Origin: Bacillota bacterium
Lineage (GTDB): Bacteria; Bacillota; UBA4882; UBA8346
Direction of reading: 5' to 3'
Assembly: GCA_023429995.1 (NCBI GenBank)
Contig: JAEZCE010000032.1
Coordinates: 14,337-78,336, forward strand
Length of the DNA: 64,000 bases
The translations under genes and the position numbers were made by a program. The notes beneath the pieces were generated by a model. It was given only the letters and a program-made list of their open reading frames with translations, was not told the DNA's origin and did no database searches. Each line of letters starts with the position of its first letter. Positions within the stretch are counted from its first letter, which is position 1. This document shows positions 24,673 through 33,932 of this stretch, in pieces.

Positions 24673-26256
24673 TTAGGCCGTCTTTAAATGGAGTTTTTTA
24701 CGGATTTGCATTAAAAGCATGTTTAATTCTTCCATCTTTAAAAGCCAAGCGCATCCCAAATATATTAACACGCCGATTGTCATTCCGCCTAGGATTTGAA
24801 TCGCCGCTTCCAGGTGGCCGCTGAAACTACGAGTCATAGGACTACTCAGTCGAATAAAGAAATAAATTCCGACTCCCATCACCAGGGAAGCCAAGAATGC
24901 CTTGGAAAAGGATTTGAATATGCTATGACCCCTCATGCCGCCAATTTTTCGCCGTAAAATCATCATCAATAATAACATATTCACCAGACCCATAATGGAA
25001 AAGGATAAAGCAAAACCGCCAACTCCCAAGGTTGTATACTTCAGAAACAGCCAGTTAAAAAAGATGCTGGAAGATACTGAAATAAAGCTGACAACAACTG
25101 GGGTTTTGGTGTCCTGTAAAGCATAAAACGCTCTAGGAAGCATTAATATCGCAGCATGGGCAAAAATCGTTAAACTATAGAAAAGCAGTGCATAAGAAGT
25201 AAGGGCCGTATCATGGGGTGTGAATTTCTGCCGCTCAAACAGCAATTTAACAATTGGGTAACGCAAAACAATCAAACCAATGCCAGCCGGAACCATGATA
25301 AAGAAGATCGTTCGCAACGCCAAGGATAGAGTATCTTTGTAATGTTCGATTTTCTTTTCTGCCACCAGACTGGATAACAATGGGAAGAAAGCCATAGAAA
25401 TCCCGGCGGCGAAAATCCCGATTGGCAATTGAACCAGCCGGTTGGCAAAACGGATAGCCGTGATACCTCCCTCGGGTAGACCGGAAGCCATGGCGGTAGT
25501 CGCCCAAATATTCACCTGGTCGGCTGAAAGACCTATTAAAGCCGGGATCCATAAAAGCAACATCCTGTGAAATCCGGTATTTTTGAGATCAATATAACCG
25601 AAGCGATAGTATTTGCCGCCGCATTTAGGCAAAAACATCAACTGGGTTAAAAAATTTCCGATGGCTCCAATTAGGACCCCGATAGCCATTCCCTTGATAC
25701 CAAAATGAGACCCTAACAAGGCTGCGCCAGCGATAATTCCAATGTTATAAATGTTGGGGCCCAAAGCCGGCCCTAAAAAGTAACGGTATGAATTTAAAAC
25801 TCCTCCGACTAATCCGGCTAAAGCCGTAAAACAAACTGCCGGAAACATAATCTTGGTTAAGCTGATCAATAAATGAATCTTATCCGGGGGAAAATGGGGG
25901 GCTTCCAATGGAATAATCCACCGGGTAAAAAATACTCCTAAAATGGTTAACCCGGTAAGAATTAAGAAAACAATATTTATAAAAGTGCTGGCCATCTTCC
26001 AGCCTTCTTCTTCCTCGCCCTTGGATAAATATTCGGTGAACATTGGAATAAAGGCCGCTGAAAGCGCGCCGCCAACCAATAAATAATACATCACATCCGG
26101 GATAATAAAAGCGGCAAAAAAAGAATCTGTTTCAAAACGGGTAAAGAGGCTTCCTGATAGGCTTTCCCTTATAAATCCCAAGATACGGCTGATTAAAAAC
26201 ATAACCGAGATCATGCCAGCCGCTTTGGCAGCCTGTCTCGTTACTTTTTCATCCAT
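24673..26256 (-). CDS. murJ: Lipid II flippase MurJ (MviN family)
   Basis: Polytopic membrane protein of 527 residues with about 14 transmembrane segments, expected to flip lipid II across the membrane for peptidoglycan synthesis. The N-terminal ISVMFLISRILGFIRESLSGSLFG-like segment and the PALIGLSADQVNIWATTAMAS region are typical of MurJ/MviN. Start is ATG 26256 (MDEKVTRQAAKAAGM), behind AAGGAGGAG; the frame is open 16 codons further but without a site. It is transcribed alone, from a promoter whose -10 sits in a palindrome (26478-26526). Confidence 0.93.
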   Translation of the reverse strand: MDEKVTRQAAKAAGMISVMFLISRILGFIRESLSGSLFTRFETDSFFAAFIIPDVMYYLLVGGALSAAFIPMFTEYLSKGEEEEGWKMASTFINIVFLILTGLTILGVFFTRWIIPLEAPHFPPDKIHLLISLTKIMFPAVCFTALAGLVGGVLNSYRYFLGPALGPNIYNIGIIAGAALLGSHFGIKGMAIGVLIGAIGNFLTQLMFLPKCGGKYYRFGYIDLKNTGFHRMLLLWIPALIGLSADQVNIWATTAMASGLPEGGITAIRFANRLVQLPIGIFAAGISMAFFPLLSSLVAEKKIEHYKDTLSLALRTIFFIMVPAGIGLIVLRYPIVKLLFERQKFTPHDTALTSYALLFYSLTIFAHAAILMLPRAFYALQDTKTPVVVSFISVSSSIFFNWLFLKYTTLGVGGFALSFSIMGLVNMLLLMMILRRKIGGMRGHSIFKSFSKAFLASLVMGVGIYFFIRLSSPMTRSFSGHLEAAIQILGGMTIGVLIYLGCAWLLKMEELNMLLMQIRKKLHLKTA

Positions 26257-26477
26257 AATGCTCCTCCTTGATGAACCCATAGAAGTAATCGAATGTTCAT
26301 ACACGGAAATCGATTTCTAAATATTTACCTGCATAGTGTACTCCGGTTTGTTGCCGATTACCCTTAGACGTATTTTGGCATTTTGAAAAAAGAGACCCAT
26401 GAACCGAATTAGGCCATAAGTCCCGTGTATTTAAGAAGCCTAGGTTTAATAAATTCACTTCGATTGAATATAGACCG

Positions 26478-26509
26478 TTTCGATATAAATTAAACCCATT
26501 ATATCGAAA
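26478..26509. promoter_or_regulatory. Operator-like palindrome over the murJ promoter
   Basis: TTTCGATATAA at 26478-26488 and TTATATCGAAA at 26499-26509 are perfect 11-bp inverted repeats with a 10-base centre. The right arm contains the murJ -10 box. No poly-T tail follows, so it is more likely a protein site than a terminator. Confidence 0.55.
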
Positions 26510-26526
26510 ACAGCCAGATTTGGCAA
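26498..26526 (-). promoter_or_regulatory. Candidate sigma A promoter of murJ
   Basis: Read on the minus strand: TTGCCA (26526-26521), 17-base spacer, TATAAT (26503-26498). Leader to the murJ ATG is about 235 bases. Apart from this, the palindrome and the promoter at 26610, the 26257-26679 gap shows nothing I can support. Confidence 0.6.
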
Positions 26527-26609
26527 GATTTTATGAGTGAATCCCCATTAAAAAATCAAGATAACTTAGGATTTTAATAAAAAAGTTATCACAAACTTCG
26601 ACTTTGGCT

Positions 26610-26638
26610 TTGCTTTTAGGAAGCAATTCAGTTAAAAT
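26610..26638 (+). promoter_or_regulatory. Possible promoter of the ABC-F gene
   Basis: TTGCTT at 26610-26615, 17-base spacer, TAAAAT at 26633-26638. The -35 box is weak. Confidence 0.35.
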
Positions 26639-26679
26639 AATGCAAGGAAGATTCGCTTACTTTTAAAAAACGAGGCAAA

Positions 26680-28236
26680 ATGAGCATATTAACTGTTGAA
26701 AATGTCAGTCACGGTTTTGGGGATCGCAAAATATTGGAAAATACATCTTTCCGATTGTTGAAAGGGGAACACGTCGGTCTAGTCGGGGCCAACGGGGAAG
26801 GTAAAACTACTTTTTTAAATATTATTAATGGGAAAATTTCTCCCGATGAGGGAAAAATCGAATGGTGCAACCGGATTACCACCGGTTATTTAGACCAGCA
26901 CACCGCATTAATCAATGGGAAAACCATCCGGGAAGTTTTACGTGAAGCCTTTCGACCGATGTTCGAGCTTGAACAGGAAATGTTGCAAATTTATGAAAAA
27001 ATGGGCAACGTTTCCGATAATGAAATAACGGCGATGATGGAAGAAGTCGGAGAGATCCAAAGTTCGCTGGAGCATAATGGTTTTTATACAATTGATGCTA
27101 AAATCGAAGAAGTTGCCAATGGATTGGGCTTAGGAGAAATCGGCCTCGACCGGGATGTCAGTGACTTGAGCGGCGGACAAAGGGCAAAAGTATTGCTTAC
27201 CAAGTTGCTTCTGCAAAACCCGATGATTTTAATTATGGATGAGCCCACAAATTTTCTTGACGTCCATCACATTGAATGGTTAAAAAACTATTTACAAAAC
27301 TATGAAAATGCTTTTATTCTTGTATCCCATGATATTCCATTTCTGAATGAGGTTGTGAACGTGATTTATCATGTGGAAAGTGCCAAATTGACCCGATATA
27401 CGGGCAATTATGATGCTTTTCAACAATTGTATCTTCTTAAAAGAGAACAAACCCAAAAAGCCTTTGATAAGCAACAAAAAGAGATTGAGAAACTGGAAGA
27501 TTTTGTGGCCCGTAATAAAGCCCGGGCCGCTACAGCCAATTTAGCAAAAAGCCGTCAAAAAAAGCTTGATAAAATGGAAATCATTGAAAAAGATCGCGTT
27601 AAACTAAAACCGACTTTTAAATTCCAAGAAGCAAAAACTCCCAGCAAATTTATTTTACGTACAGAGGAGCTGGTGATCGGTTATGATGAACCATTAACCC
27701 GGCCCCTCGATTTAGTCTTGGAGCGCGGCAAAAAAGTGGCGATTCGTGGTGTCAACGGTCTTGGCAAGTCAACTCTATTAAAAACTCTTTTGGGTATTCA
27801 GCCTCCATTATCCGGTTCCATAAAATTGGATGAACTGGTGATTCCCGGCTATTTTGAACAAGAGTCGCTTAAAAACAACACCAACACTGCGCTGGAGGAA
27901 GTATGGAATGAATTCCCCGGACTTGGTAACGCGGGAGTGCGGGGCGCCTTGGCAAGTTGCGGCCTAACGAAGGAACATATTACCACACAGATGATGATGC
28001 TGAGCGGCGGTGAAAATGCCAAAGTAAGGCTATGCAAACTGATGTTACAGGAGGTCAACTGGCTGATTCTTGACGAACCCACCAACCATCTTGATGTGGA
28101 TGCCAAGGCCGAACTTAAAAAAGCATTACGGGAATTTAGGGGTACTATCGTTATTGTCAGTCACGAACCTGAATTTTATAACGATTGGGTATCCGATGTC
28201 TGGAATGTTGAAGATTGGACCTTAAAACTTGTCTAA
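26680..28236 (+). CDS. ABC-F family ATPase (YkpA/YbiT-like)
   Basis: Soluble 518-residue protein with two ABC ATPase domains and no membrane part. Domain 1: Walker A GANGEGKTT (about 37), signature LSGGQ, Walker B LIMDEPTNFLD. An interdomain linker (about 245-310) is Lys/Glu rich, with KSRQKKLDKME typical of the P-site tRNA interaction motif. Domain 2: Walker A GVNGLGKST, signature LSGGE, Walker B LILDEPTNHLD. ABC-F proteins act on the ribosome as translation factors or antibiotic protection proteins. There is no long antibiotic-resistance-type loop, so a housekeeping factor is more likely. The exact subfamily is uncertain. Confidence 0.9.
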   Translation: MSILTVENVSHGFGDRKILENTSFRLLKGEHVGLVGANGEGKTTFLNIINGKISPDEGKIEWCNRITTGYLDQHTALINGKTIREVLREAFRPMFELEQEMLQIYEKMGNVSDNEITAMMEEVGEIQSSLEHNGFYTIDAKIEEVANGLGLGEIGLDRDVSDLSGGQRAKVLLTKLLLQNPMILIMDEPTNFLDVHHIEWLKNYLQNYENAFILVSHDIPFLNEVVNVIYHVESAKLTRYTGNYDAFQQLYLLKREQTQKAFDKQQKEIEKLEDFVARNKARAATANLAKSRQKKLDKMEIIEKDRVKLKPTFKFQEAKTPSKFILRTEELVIGYDEPLTRPLDLVLERGKKVAIRGVNGLGKSTLLKTLLGIQPPLSGSIKLDELVIPGYFEQESLKNNTNTALEEVWNEFPGLGNAGVRGALASCGLTKEHITTQMMMLSGGENAKVRLCKLMLQEVNWLILDEPTNHLDVDAKAELKKALREFRGTIVIVSHEPEFYNDWVSDVWNVEDWTLKLV

Positions 28237-28334
28237 CTTTCTATTAAGAGCTTTATTAAACTTGCCAATTTTTATGTTATAATAATTCAGGATTTTATTT
28301 CAATAATACTCGAATCAATTGAATGGAGATTATG

Positions 28335-28598
28335 ATGAAGCAGTTTGAAACCTTATTCTCAGAATTAGCAACCAAAGTGAAGAACCAAGATCCGGTTTCG
28401 GGAACGGTTCAGGAATTCAATAGGGGAAAACATGCCATTGGTAAAAAAATTGTTGAAGAAGCGGCTGAAGTTTGGATGGCTGCTGAATACGAAGGAAAAG
28501 AGAAGACCGCAGAAGAGATATCGCAACTTCTTTATCATATTCAGGTCATGATGCTGGCTTGTGATTTGACCATGGACGATGTCTATAAATATCTATAA
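28335..28598 (+). CDS. hisE: Phosphoribosyl-ATP diphosphatase
   Basis: Second step of histidine synthesis, hydrolysing PR-ATP to PR-AMP. All-alpha MazG-like fold of 87 residues with VGKKIVEEAAEVWMAA-type metal site (here IGKKIVEEAAEVWMAAEY) and EISQLLYHIQVMML. Start ATG 28335 is six bases after GGAG; ATG 28323 and 28332 are in frame but too close to or before the site. A TATAAT at 28278-28283 may be the -10 of its promoter. Only hisE and hisG are here; the rest of the pathway must be elsewhere. Confidence 0.93.
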   Translation: MKQFETLFSELATKVKNQDPVSGTVQEFNRGKHAIGKKIVEEAAEVWMAAEYEGKEKTAEEISQLLYHIQVMMLACDLTMDDVYKYL

Positions 28599-28621
28599 TT
28601 CTCAAGTAAGGAGCGTTTTCT

Positions 28622-29470
28622 ATGATTAAGATAGCGTTACCTAATAAGGGCATTTTATCGGAAGATGCAATACGTTTGGTTACTGAAGCCGGGTATAAAT
28701 GCAGACGGAATTCCAGTGAACTCATCATTCAGGATCTTGCCAATGAGGTTGATTTTTATTTTTTGCGTCCCCGCGATATCGCAATCTACATTGGCAATGG
28801 TTTTCTGGACTTGGGCATCACAGGACGGGATTTGGTCCTGGACAGCGAAGCCAAAGTAATAGAATTATTATCCCTTAATTTCGGCCATTCCTCATTCTTT
28901 TATGCTATTCCAAAAGGAAGCAACCTTACTCCCAGCGATTTTTCCGGAAAACGGATTGCCACATCCTATCCCCGTTTGGTGGAGCATGATCTGAAAGAAC
29001 GTGGAATTAAAGCCCAGATCGTTAAGCTTGATGGCGCGGTAGAAATTTCAATCAAGCTGGGCGTGGCGGATGCAATTGCCGATGTGGTCCAATCCGGAAA
29101 AACTCTGGAAGAAGCCGGATTGATGAAGATCGACAAACCTTTACTGAAATCTGAGGCGATTTTAATCGCGCATTCCAAGGATACAACCTCCAACAAAGAC
29201 GTGGAGCTTTTCCTGCAACGTTTAAAGGGAATCATTGTCGCCCGGGAATACGTCCTTGCTGAATATGATATTCCCAAAGATGCCTTGTTGGCAGCGTGTA
29301 AAATAACACCAGGTATTGAATCTCCCACAATTTCACCCCTTAGCAACGACAACTGGGCTGCTGTGAAAGCAATGGTTAAAAAGACCGATATGAATACAAT
29401 TATCGATCAATTAGCGGCTCTGGGTGCAAAGGCGATTATCGTCACCGAAATTCGAACCTGCCGGATCTAA
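28622..29470 (+). CDS. hisG: ATP phosphoribosyltransferase, long form
   Basis: First, feedback-controlled enzyme of histidine synthesis. IALPNKGILSEDAIRLV opens the protein, DLGITGRDLV lies at about 63, and LDGAVEISIKLGVADAIADVV holds the PRPP site. At 282 residues it has the C-terminal ACT-like regulatory domain (from about 205) of the long form, which binds histidine and does not need HisZ. Many Firmicutes use the short form with HisZ, so this is a minority choice. It starts 23 bases after hisE and is closed by a terminator. Confidence 0.94.
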   Translation: MIKIALPNKGILSEDAIRLVTEAGYKCRRNSSELIIQDLANEVDFYFLRPRDIAIYIGNGFLDLGITGRDLVLDSEAKVIELLSLNFGHSSFFYAIPKGSNLTPSDFSGKRIATSYPRLVEHDLKERGIKAQIVKLDGAVEISIKLGVADAIADVVQSGKTLEEAGLMKIDKPLLKSEAILIAHSKDTTSNKDVELFLQRLKGIIVAREYVLAEYDIPKDALLAACKITPGIESPTISPLSNDNWAAVKAMVKKTDMNTIIDQLAALGAKAIIVTEIRTCRI

Positions 29471-29492
29471 TAAACAAGAATATTCCATCGAC

Positions 29493-29533
29493 AAAAATCC
29501 AGTTTTTCCTTTAGGGGAGAATTGGATTTTTTG
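29493..29533 (+). terminator. Terminator after hisG
   Basis: AAAAATCCA at 29493-29501 pairs with TGGATTTTT at 29523-29531, followed by further T. Confidence 0.75.
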
Positions 29534-29628
29534 CTTATCCATTTCCAGTGAAACTTTAAAGGATGTGACCCGTTTTAAAAAGAAATACTTCAAATTATAT
29601 TTTTCAAACAAATGCAGAGGAGTAAATT

Positions 29629-31515
29629 ATGAAAAAGGCAGCTTATTTAGTCCCTTTGTTATTGGTGATGGTGCTGTTTTCTTTAATATATTGCAACAAA
29701 ACCTATGCAGAGGGTATTTCCGCTCCCCTTCAGTCTCAACCGGCTGGTGCTACCAATAATAACTCCGGGCCATCCGGAATGAATAACCCGATAAAAATCA
29801 TTGAACCGGCGGAAAACGTGAGGATTCCGGCGATATCATCGACTTTTGTATATGGTTCAGTACCGGTAGGGGGTAAACTATGGATCAATGGGAATCAGGT
29901 GCCGGTTTACACCAGCGGCGGTTTTATCACCATGATCCAGTTGTCGCCCGGCCCGTTTCAAATCAAAGCCGACCTTCAAATCGAAAATGTGACTTATCAT
30001 CTCACCCGAAACATCCAAGTAGGCGCTCCAGCCTCCCCGACTGAAACGGCAGGAAAATTGACCATCACCGCTGTAAGCCCCTCCCAGGAGCAAGAATTGT
30101 TACCGGGTGATAATGTTGAGGTAGTTTGCCAGGGAACACCGGGTAAAAAAGCATCTTTCAAAGTGAAGGGAGTTCGCCAGCACTTTCCCATGGTTGAATC
30201 CGCTCCCTTAAGCGGTTTTTATAGAGGAGTTTATACGATTGGAGAGCATGACAAATTAAAAAAATCCAAATTTGTGATCACGCTCGAAGATCATCGTCGA
30301 AAGGTCTCCAAAGAATCAACCGGAACGGTTTCAATATTTTCCGCCCGTATTCCGGTGATGGCCGAAATTACTTCCCCTGACGCAGTCTTACGAACGGGTC
30401 CGGCCATCAGCCAAAGTGATAAAGCTGGATATTTGATGTTCCCGCCGCCAGGCACCCTGTTGCAATTGTCCGGAAAAAAAGGCGAAGAATACCGGGTTAA
30501 ATTGACCAAAACCAAAACCGTATGGGCCACTGCCAGCCAAGTGAGGCTGCTTCCGAAAGGGACAATGCCTGCTCAAGTCGTAATTGGAAATATGGTGGTT
30601 AGTTCCAATGAACGTTCAACGAAAATCCGGTTGCCCCTTGGCCGCAAGATTCCCTTTAAAATTGAGCCCGATACGGAAGGAAAATATATTGATGTATCGT
30701 TTTATGGAGCGTACTCCAACACCGATTTAATCTCTAGTCCCGTATGCGGTGTCGTCACCAGTATCAGCTGGTTTCAGGATGATGAGGAAACCTACAGAAT
30801 GCGGATTTTTACCAATCCTAAAAGCTGGTGGGGTTATGATCCCCGTTTTGAAGAGAATGATTTTCTACTTGAATTAAGAACGCCTCCTTCTTTACAGGCA
30901 AGTGCGCGTTCTTCCTTGGAAGGACTTACGATCGCCATAGATGCCGGACACGGATCGCCTGATACCGGAGCCATTGGTACTACCGGATATATGGAGAAAG
31001 ATGCCAACCTGGCCCTGGCCAAACACTTACAACAACAACTTCTGGCAAAAGGGGCGCAGGTTATCATGATCCGTACCGGCAACGAGGATGTTCCGCTGGC
31101 CGACAGACCCAAGGTCGCCTGGAAAAATAAAGCCGACATTCTGATCAGCATTCATAATAATGCATTGCCTTATGGAGGGAATCCCTTTCTTAAACATGGC
31201 TTTGGGGTATATTATTTTACTCCGATGAGTCTGCAATTGGCAAGTGAAGTACATTCGGCCTATTCTAAGAGATTTGTCGGCGCTAGCGATTACAATCTGC
31301 GGGATGACGGCTTGTATTATGACAATCTGGCATTGACCCGTTCTCCTCAGATGCCTTCCATCCTTACGGAGTCGGCTTATATGATTGTGCCTGAGGAAGA
31401 AGCTTATCTGAAAACCGAAGAATTCCGCTCGGCCTGCTCCGGGGCAATTATTAAAGGACTCGAAAGTTACGCCGGCAGTATGCGCCCGGTAATCAAAACA
31501 ACAAATAAAAATTGA
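29629..31515 (+). CDS. N-acetylmuramoyl-L-alanine amidase, Amidase_3 family
   Basis: Secreted zinc amidase of 628 residues that cuts peptide stems from glycan strands. Signal peptide residues 1-27 (ending NKTYA). A long beta-rich middle (about 50-420) includes an SH3-like segment (ITSPDAVLRTGPAISQSDKAG) and probable AMIN-like parts. The catalytic domain starts near 425: IAIDAGHGSPDTGA (zinc His), MEKDANLALA (zinc Glu), ISIHNNALP (zinc His) and ILTESAYM (catalytic Glu). Start ATG follows GAGGAG. It is flanked by unrelated genes, so its cell-cycle role is not indicated. The size and the decorated N-terminus are larger than CwlD, the spore-cortex amidase. Confidence 0.9.
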   Translation: MKKAAYLVPLLLVMVLFSLIYCNKTYAEGISAPLQSQPAGATNNNSGPSGMNNPIKIIEPAENVRIPAISSTFVYGSVPVGGKLWINGNQVPVYTSGGFITMIQLSPGPFQIKADLQIENVTYHLTRNIQVGAPASPTETAGKLTITAVSPSQEQELLPGDNVEVVCQGTPGKKASFKVKGVRQHFPMVESAPLSGFYRGVYTIGEHDKLKKSKFVITLEDHRRKVSKESTGTVSIFSARIPVMAEITSPDAVLRTGPAISQSDKAGYLMFPPPGTLLQLSGKKGEEYRVKLTKTKTVWATASQVRLLPKGTMPAQVVIGNMVVSSNERSTKIRLPLGRKIPFKIEPDTEGKYIDVSFYGAYSNTDLISSPVCGVVTSISWFQDDEETYRMRIFTNPKSWWGYDPRFEENDFLLELRTPPSLQASARSSLEGLTIAIDAGHGSPDTGAIGTTGYMEKDANLALAKHLQQQLLAKGAQVIMIRTGNEDVPLADRPKVAWKNKADILISIHNNALPYGGNPFLKHGFGVYYFTPMSLQLASEVHSAYSKRFVGASDYNLRDDGLYYDNLALTRSPQMPSILTESAYMIVPEEEAYLKTEEFRSACSGAIIKGLESYAGSMRPVIKTTNKN

Positions 31516-31703
31516 TAAGGAATTTACCGATTCATTGCATAGATAAGCTGGTTTAGTAAAAAATAAATTATACCAAAAAATCCGGTTCAATCCATACTAA
31601 TAGGTGAGAACCAATGGAAAATCCGGAGAAAAAACCAACCTAGGAAACATACACTGGTATGAATTCAATGAGATAGTATATTTTACTGTAAAGAAGACAG
31701 AAG

Positions 31704-31994
31704 ATGGATGATATCGAGTCTTTGGTTTGTCCGGTATGTCAGGGCAAAAATTTTCAAATAAAGTATGAAGCGAGCTATGTTTATTCCTATAACATTGACT
31801 CAGATGCTCCCGGTCTCAAAAACACGACGGAATTTCTGTCATACCTTTATGACAGCCGGACACAGATCGACGCCAAGCAATATTTGCAATGTAGCGTCTG
31901 TCAAGCCCAATATCCCTGTTATTTTACTGACTGGGACGGTAAAATTAGTTTGAAATGTTTACAAGATGCCATTAACTCAAATTTCAAAATTTAA
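31704..31994 (+). CDS. Small zinc-ribbon-like hypothetical protein
   Basis: 96 residues, not recognised. Two CxxC knuckles (CPVC near residue 9 and CSVC near 67) could bind one zinc. The middle is rich in Tyr and Ser (YEASYVYSYN), and the C-terminus ends in a short helix. The ribosome site is weak (AGAAG). No partner gene is close; the 188-base gap before it shows no structure. Codon use looks like the neighbours, and the four cysteines argue that it is real. Confidence 0.6.
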   Translation: MDDIESLVCPVCQGKNFQIKYEASYVYSYNIDSDAPGLKNTTEFLSYLYDSRTQIDAKQYLQCSVCQAQYPCYFTDWDGKISLKCLQDAINSNFKI

Positions 31995-32087
31995 GGGTTC
32001 AACTATTGATACTGTGATATCGGGGGAGGGGTACCGCTAGAACAGACACGGGTACAACTTATCATCTTACTGATATTAAACACATTG

Positions 32088-32124
32088 CCCATTCCGATTA
32101 GAACCGGAATGGGTTTCCTTTTTG
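32088..32124 (+). terminator. Terminator before hcp
   Basis: CCCATTCCG at 32088-32096 pairs with CGGAATGGG at 32104-32112 around a 7-base loop, then TTTCCTTTTT. It ends transcription from the small zinc protein gene. Confidence 0.88.
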
Positions 32125-32225
32125 GTCGTCCCCAGGTGTATATGGGTAAATAAGTGTCGTGCAGACGGGGAATATATTCAATATCGTAGGGAAAAAGTAT
32201 TGGTGATGAAAAGGAGAGGATATTC

Positions 32226-33875
32226 ATGTTCTGCAATCAATGTGAACAAACAGCCAAAGGTGAAGCCTGTACTGCAAAAGGCGTTTGTGGAAAAACTGCT
32301 GACCTGGCGGACTTGCAGGATTTACTGATGCACGCAGTGAGAGGACTTTGCCATTTTTCAACCGAGGGACGCAGGGTTGGAGTTAACGAGAGCGAAGTGA
32401 ATCGGTTTATCTGCAAAGCTATATTTAGCACGTTGACCAACGTTAATTTTGATGAATCCCGTTTTCAGGAATTAATTAATCAAACCGTGGATTATCAGGA
32501 AAAACTCAAGGAAAAAGTCGCTAAAGCCGGTGGAAAAACAAATTTTGACGATCCGGCAGCAACATTAAAGCCGGCTAATACCATACCGGATTTGATTAAA
32601 CAAGGCCAGGAAGCCGGCCAGGTGTGGAATCCAAGAGTTGATCAGGATACTCAATCCGTCCAACAGATACTGGTCTTCGGAATAAAGGGAACTGCAGCTT
32701 ATGCCGATCATGCGGCAATTCTCGGGCAGGAAGACGATCGGGTTTATGCATTTATTCAAGAGGCCTTGGCTTCATTGCCACAAATGGACCTTACATTAAA
32801 AGATTGGGTAGCCATGGCCTTAAAATGTGGGGAAATTAATTTTATTGCTTTGGAATTGCTAGATAGGGCTAATACCAGTACCTATGGGCATCCGGTTCCA
32901 ACCAAGGTCCCGTTGGGACACCGTAAAGGCAAATGTATCCTGGTTTCCGGACATGATTTAAAAGATATGGCTAATTTACTGAATCAAACCGAAGGGAAAG
33001 AAATTGACATTTATACCCATGGAGAGATGCTTCCAGCCCACGGCTACCCGGAATTAAAAAAACATCCTCATTTATATGGTCATTTTGGCACGGCATGGCA
33101 GAATCAGCGTCAAGAATTTGAAAAGTTTCCCGGAGCCATTTTAATGACCACCAACTGTCTGCAAGAACCGAAAGAGGTTTACCGGGAAAACATTTTTACC
33201 ACAGGAATGGTCGGCTGGAAAAATGTTCATCATGTCAAAAACGGAGAATTCGCCGAAGTCATTCAAAAAGCCTCATCCATGCCTGGTTTTCCTTCGGATG
33301 AGGATAAAGGAAGCGTGATGGTGGGCTTTGGTCATAATACCGTTTTGAGTATTGCCGATAAAGTGATTGAAGGAGTAAAAACAGGGGCGATTCAACATTT
33401 TGTCTTGGTCGGAGGGTGTGACGGCGCAAAACCAGGGCGAAATTACTATACGGAATTGGTGGAAAAACTTCCAAAAAATACGGTCGTTTTAACCTTGGCG
33501 TGTGGGAAATTCCGTTTTTTCGACAAAAATTTGGGGCAAATCGGAGACATACCCCGATTGTTGGATGTTGGTCAATGTAATGACGCATATTCGGCGGTTA
33601 AGATCGCCTTGGCCCTGGCCGATGCTTTTCATTGCGGTGTGGACGAGCTGCCGCTTTCGTTGGTTTTATCCTGGTATGAACAAAAAGCGGTTGCCATCCT
33701 CCTTACTTTACTTCATTTGGGAATTAAGAATATCCGGTTAGGTCCGAGTCTGCCGCCGTTTATTTCTAAAAATGTATTGGATGTTTTGGTGCAAAATTTT
33801 GGGATTAAACCCATCAAGACTCCGGATGAAGACATTGCCGATATTCTGGGAGAAAAACAAACATTAAAAGTATAA
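32226..33875 (+). CDS. hcp: Hydroxylamine reductase / hybrid cluster protein
   Basis: Cytoplasmic protein of 549 residues with an N-terminal [4Fe-4S] cluster (C3, C6, C15, C21 in MFCNQCEQTAKGEACTAKGVC) and the hybrid Fe-S-O cluster. Hybrid-cluster ligands lie in the SGHDL, THGEMLPAHGYPEL, TTNCLQEPK, VGGCDGAKPGRNYYTE, LACGKFRFF and DVGQCNDAYSAV motifs. Acts on hydroxylamine in vitro and is linked to NO and nitrosative stress defence. A perfect 10-bp palindrome GAATATATTC at 32170-32179 lies in its leader. The ribosome site is AAGGAGAGG. No hcr reductase gene is adjacent, normal for clostridial Hcp. Confidence 0.96.
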   Translation: MFCNQCEQTAKGEACTAKGVCGKTADLADLQDLLMHAVRGLCHFSTEGRRVGVNESEVNRFICKAIFSTLTNVNFDESRFQELINQTVDYQEKLKEKVAKAGGKTNFDDPAATLKPANTIPDLIKQGQEAGQVWNPRVDQDTQSVQQILVFGIKGTAAYADHAAILGQEDDRVYAFIQEALASLPQMDLTLKDWVAMALKCGEINFIALELLDRANTSTYGHPVPTKVPLGHRKGKCILVSGHDLKDMANLLNQTEGKEIDIYTHGEMLPAHGYPELKKHPHLYGHFGTAWQNQRQEFEKFPGAILMTTNCLQEPKEVYRENIFTTGMVGWKNVHHVKNGEFAEVIQKASSMPGFPSDEDKGSVMVGFGHNTVLSIADKVIEGVKTGAIQHFVLVGGCDGAKPGRNYYTELVEKLPKNTVVLTLACGKFRFFDKNLGQIGDIPRLLDVGQCNDAYSAVKIALALADAFHCGVDELPLSLVLSWYEQKAVAILLTLLHLGIKNIRLGPSLPPFISKNVLDVLVQNFGIKPIKTPDEDIADILGEKQTLKV

Positions 33876-33932
33876 GGATTGAATATACTTCGGTTGAAGA
33901 ATGTTAGTTAAGTAATAATTAATCTGACAACT

